Of a stretch of 7,833 nucleotides of DNA, positions 5,901-7,833 are shown in pieces (within the stretch, counting starts at the first letter, position 1; each line of letters begins with the position of its first letter). This DNA comes from Acidobacteriaceae bacterium (GTDB lineage Bacteria; Acidobacteriota; Terriglobia; Terriglobales; Acidobacteriaceae), in assembly GCA_003135495.1 (NCBI GenBank), contig PLBX01000265.1:1930-9762 (forward strand), read 5' to 3'. Below the pieces are notes generated by a model that was given only the letters and a program-made list of their open reading frames with translations, was not told where the DNA came from and ran no database searches. The translations under genes were made by a program, and so were the position numbers.

Positions 5901-6746
5901 TCAGGCGCGTTTTTTGCGAGGCTTCGGTTGCGCCTGGGCCTCCGATCGCGCGGGGACTTCTTTTTCCGATGCGGCTGGTTTCTTGGTTTGAGCCAGGCTT
6001 TCTTTCAAAGCGGCCATCAGGTCAACCACCGGAGCGAGCTTTTTGGGCTTCTCGACAGCCTGTACTTCCCCGCCCTCAAGTTTTGTCTCAATCAACTTCT
6101 TTAGGTTGTCCTGAAAAGTATCGTGATATTTTTCCGGATCCCATTTATCGGCGAGAGCTTCGATCAGCTGATGCGCAACTTTGATTTCCGCGTCTTTTAT
6201 TTCGACATCGGGCGCGCCAAAGGACTCGACCTCGCGCACTTCTTCGGCATAGTACATGGTGTGCAACATCATTCCTCCCTTGTGAGGGCGAAGGAATACG
6301 GTGTACTCGCGATTGTGCATGGTAAGTTTGGCGATGGCGACGTAATCACTTTCCTCCAGCGCTTTGGTCAACAGCGCGTAGGGGCGGCGCCCCGCCTCTT
6401 CCGGCATCATGTAATACGAAGACTCAAAATATACGGGATCGACTTCATCGGCTTTGACGAACTCGAGAATTTCCATCGTCTTTGCGGTCTTCGGCTCGAT
6501 CTTCTTGATCTCTTCCGGTTCGATGATGATGTACTCACCTTTACGGTACTCATAGCCCTTGACGGTGTCGGAGCGATCGATGACCTGGTCATCGAGCGGG
6601 CAGTAAAGTTGTTGCTTTACCCGCTGATGATCGGTGCGGTGCAGCATATTAAACGAGATGCCAGTGCTGCGCGCTCCCGAAAACAGGCGCACCGGCATCG
6701 AGATCAATCCAAACGTAAGATATCCAGACCAAACTGAAGACGCCAT
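5901..6746 (-). CDS. ku: Bacterial Ku, DNA end-binding protein for non-homologous end joining
   Basis: Bacterial Ku forms a homodimeric ring on broken DNA ends and recruits the ligase LigD. The 281-residue length is typical. The N-terminus (SSVWSGYLTFGLISMPVRLF, 3-22) is the family hallmark, followed by the core beta-barrel and bridge (to about 200), with QLYCPLDDQVI (46-56), VKGYEY (62-67), the acidic DPVYFESSYYMMPEE stretch (103-117) and the arm region TMYYAEEVRE (163-172). The YHDTFQDNLKKLIETKLEGG helix (207-226) closes the core. VVDLMAALKESL (240-251) matches the conserved C-terminal motif known to contact LigD; a lysine-rich tail ending PRKKRA follows and may bind DNA. No ligD is in the window. 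The start is supported by GGGGTGA at 6750-6756 on the minus strand. The long plus-strand frame over it is a shadow. Regulation is not evident. Confidence 0.96.
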   Translation of the reverse strand: MASSVWSGYLTFGLISMPVRLFSGARSTGISFNMLHRTDHQRVKQQLYCPLDDQVIDRSDTVKGYEYRKGEYIIIEPEEIKKIEPKTAKTMEILEFVKADEVDPVYFESSYYMMPEEAGRRPYALLTKALEESDYVAIAKLTMHNREYTVFLRPHKGGMMLHTMYYAEEVREVESFGAPDVEIKDAEIKVAHQLIEALADKWDPEKYHDTFQDNLKKLIETKLEGGEVQAVEKPKKLAPVVDLMAALKESLAQTKKPAASEKEVPARSEAQAQPKPRKKRA

Positions 6747-7031
6747 TTTTCACCCCAAGGACGATTAAAGAGCATTACTGCCTCTTCCGAAATCACGCTT
6801 AAGATGCGTGAACTCCGCCAAGCGTACAGAAGTTTAGCCTAAATGAACTCTGGATTCATCTGCCAGATTACGGGCGAACCCTAAGGCCAAGCACTACCGG
6901 ACGGGGTCATAAACGTTCGCACACCGAATGTAGTGTTATCCACCAGGGCTCATGGCAGGCTCACCGCTGAAGAGCAAGGGCAGCGTTAAATACATAGAGT
7001 CCACGGCAGTGTTGTTTATTGGTGCCAGCGA
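6747..7031. other. Spacer between mreD and ku, no gene seen
   Basis: This 285-nt stretch lies between the mreD stop and the ku start, both genes on the minus strand. It is long enough for a ku promoter, but I find no hexamer pair convincing enough to call. It shows no tRNA-like fold and no coding frame with a ribosome binding site. It contains one small inverted repeat (6793-6811) and a short direct repeat of GGCTCA (near 6947 and 6957). Confidence 0.6.
6793..6811. repeat. Small inverted repeat upstream of ku
   Basis: TCACGC (6793-6798) and GCGTGA (6806-6811) are perfect complements around a 7-nt loop, 46 nt before the ku start. The size and spacing suit an operator for a dimeric regulator or a leader hairpin. 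A 6-bp match is easily reached by chance, and no promoter is identified to anchor it. Confidence 0.25.
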
Positions 7032-7550
7032 TCAGGTGCGCTGTTTGATGCGGTCAAGCAGCATGAAGACGAATATACCGAGCACCGCGTTGGCTAGGCC
7101 TGAGACTAATTCATGCTGCCAACTCCAGGCCATTCGCAGTCCGACGAGCCCGCGCGCGATAAGGAAGTAAACAACTTCGTGCACGACATAAAAGAAGATG
7201 GTGAGAAGGAAGCGCGCGCCGGCATTCTCGACGTCCAATTTTATCCCCAGCGAAGAGGCGCCGAAGCCGACGATCGTCTTGGCGATTCCGTAGAGACCGA
7301 TGGGATGGTGAGTCAAAGCATCTTGCAGGATGCCTATGATTCCTCCTGTCATCAGCCCCGCCAACGGACTGCGACGCGCGGTTGCAAATCCGATCGTTAC
7401 TAGCAGCGGAAGGTCGAAGATGGAGAAAAAGTGAAAGCGCAGCGGGAGAAATACCTGCAGGAATATAGCCCCAAGCGGTATGAGCACTGTCGCTGGAATA
7501 CTAAAGCGGTAAACCTCAACCTGCTCTCCCGATGTGTAAGTGATCGCCAC
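7032..7550 (-). CDS. mreD: Rod shape-determining protein MreD
   Basis: MreD is an inner-membrane protein of the elongasome that links MreB/MreC with lateral cell-wall synthesis. The 172-residue length is typical. The sequence is strongly hydrophobic, with about five or six membrane segments (approximately 18-38, 46-58, 64-80, 86-103, 113-135, 147-166). The family signature is GLMTGGIIGILQDALTHHPI (65-84), followed by GLYGIAKTIVGF. The start is GTG at 7550, one base after the upstream stop TAA (7554-7552). GAGGA at 7569-7565 is 14 nt away, a long spacing, so translation is probably coupled to the upstream gene. The tight junction with a proline-rich reading frame fits the mreC-mreD order. Downstream comes a 285-nt spacer and ku, with no mrdA or rodA. 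Confidence 0.9.
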   Translation of the reverse strand: MAITYTSGEQVEVYRFSIPATVLIPLGAIFLQVFLPLRFHFFSIFDLPLLVTIGFATARRSPLAGLMTGGIIGILQDALTHHPIGLYGIAKTIVGFGASSLGIKLDVENAGARFLLTIFFYVVHEVVYFLIARGLVGLRMAWSWQHELVSGLANAVLGIFVFMLLDRIKQRT

Positions 7551-7551
7551 G

Positions 7552-7833
7552 TTAGTTCGGACTGTCCTCGGGCGGGGGCGGACTTGGAACGACGGGTTTC
7601 ACAGAAGTTTTCGTGGCGGGCGTCTTCTCGGATAATCCTGATTCCGAATCGGGCGGAGAAGAACTTTTGGCGGCCGGTGCCAGTCCTGCTTTAGGCGCTG
7701 GAGCCTGAGCGGCAGCCCCTGTCGCCCCTGCCGATGACTGACTGGCCGGAACCTGAGGTTTTGGAGTCGACCCCGATAATGGAGCGCGAGGCGGCACGGA
7801 GGCCTTGGAGGCGCCACTCGGAGTCGCGGTAGT
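7552..7833 (-). CDS. mreC: C-terminal end of probable MreC, cut by window edge
   Basis: The frame is open from the right edge to the TAA at 7554-7552, giving 93 residues that are almost entirely Pro, Ala, Ser, Thr, Lys and Gly, with a closing PSPPPPEDSPN. It is low-complexity and has no fold of its own. MreC, the periplasmic scaffold of the elongasome, is normally encoded just before mreD and often ends in a disordered Pro-rich tail, so identity is inferred from context; the MreC core lies outside the window. The GTG at 7797 is internal to the frame and not a start. If the core is not MreC, this would be some other protein with a disordered tail. Confidence 0.6.
   Translation of the reverse strand, partial: TTATPSGASKASVPPRAPLSGSTPKPQVPASQSSAGATGAAAQAPAPKAGLAPAAKSSSPPDSESGLSEKTPATKTSVKPVVPSPPPPEDSPN

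Noticed and set aside
5609..6184. 191-residue plus-strand frame spanning the propeller 5' end, the spacer and the ku 3' end
   Set aside because: It overlaps two well-supported minus-strand genes and its translation is compositionally random with no family resemblance.
6123..6737. 204-residue open frame on the plus strand opposite ku
   Set aside because: It mirrors the ku gene, has no recognisable domain or ribosome binding site, and the minus-strand product is an unmistakable Ku.
6952..7170. 72-residue plus-strand frame starting in the mreD-ku spacer
   Set aside because: Most of it is antisense to mreD, it lacks a ribosome binding site, and it resembles nothing I recognise.
1..7833. Defence island, CRISPR array, prophage or novel multi-gene system
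   Set aside because: All substantial genes fall into known families (chemotaxis, propeller, Ku, Mre); there are no regularly spaced direct repeats, integrase, transposase or toxin-antitoxin pair.

Overview
The window looks like ordinary chromosomal DNA from a soil-type bacterium, most likely an Acidobacteriota (Terriglobia/Koribacter-like). This assignment is an inference. It rests on the combination of a CheA-CheB-CheY-CheX cluster, a YVTN-type propeller lipoprotein, a Ku protein, an mreCD pair, and an intergenic inverted repeat with the core CTGAGCGAAGCGAAGGA, which I recall as common in such genomes. No mobile element, phage gene, CRISPR array, tRNA or rRNA is visible.

Region 1 (1-4175, plus strand) is a chemotaxis-type signalling operon: the 3' portion of cheA, then cheB (ATGA overlap), cheY (56-nt gap holding a small stem-loop) and a cheX/cheC-family phosphatase gene (4-nt gap). 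Together they form a closed loop. CheA autophosphorylates and passes phosphate to CheY (output) and CheB (receptor demethylation/deamidation), and CheX would dephosphorylate CheY-P. Receptor, CheW and CheR genes are not present and probably lie upstream. cheA is cut by the window edge immediately after the codon expected to encode its phosphorylated histidine.

Region 2 (4176-4345) is a convergent intergenic spacer rich in palindromes, including an imperfect inverted repeat of about 80 nt that resembles a REP doublet (REPIN).

Region 3 (4346-5734, minus strand) encodes a secreted, probably lipid-anchored protein with seven regularly placed beta-propeller strand motifs. Its upstream spacer has a plausible -10 element and a nested inverted repeat.

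Region 4 (5901-6746, minus strand) encodes a bacterial Ku protein for non-homologous end joining, with the C-terminal motif typical of LigD-interacting Ku, but no ligD in view. A 285-nt spacer with no convincing gene separates it from region 5.

Region 5 (7032-7833, minus strand) holds mreD and the proline/alanine-rich C-terminal end of what is probably mreC, part of the cell-shape operon that continues beyond the right edge. All three minus-strand units are independent in function and probably in transcription.

I looked for an undescribed system and found none that the sequence supports. The most notable points are a D-to-G change in the N-box of CheA, the REPIN-like element, the lysine-rich linker in CheA, and the placement of Ku where mrdA/rodA often follow mreD.
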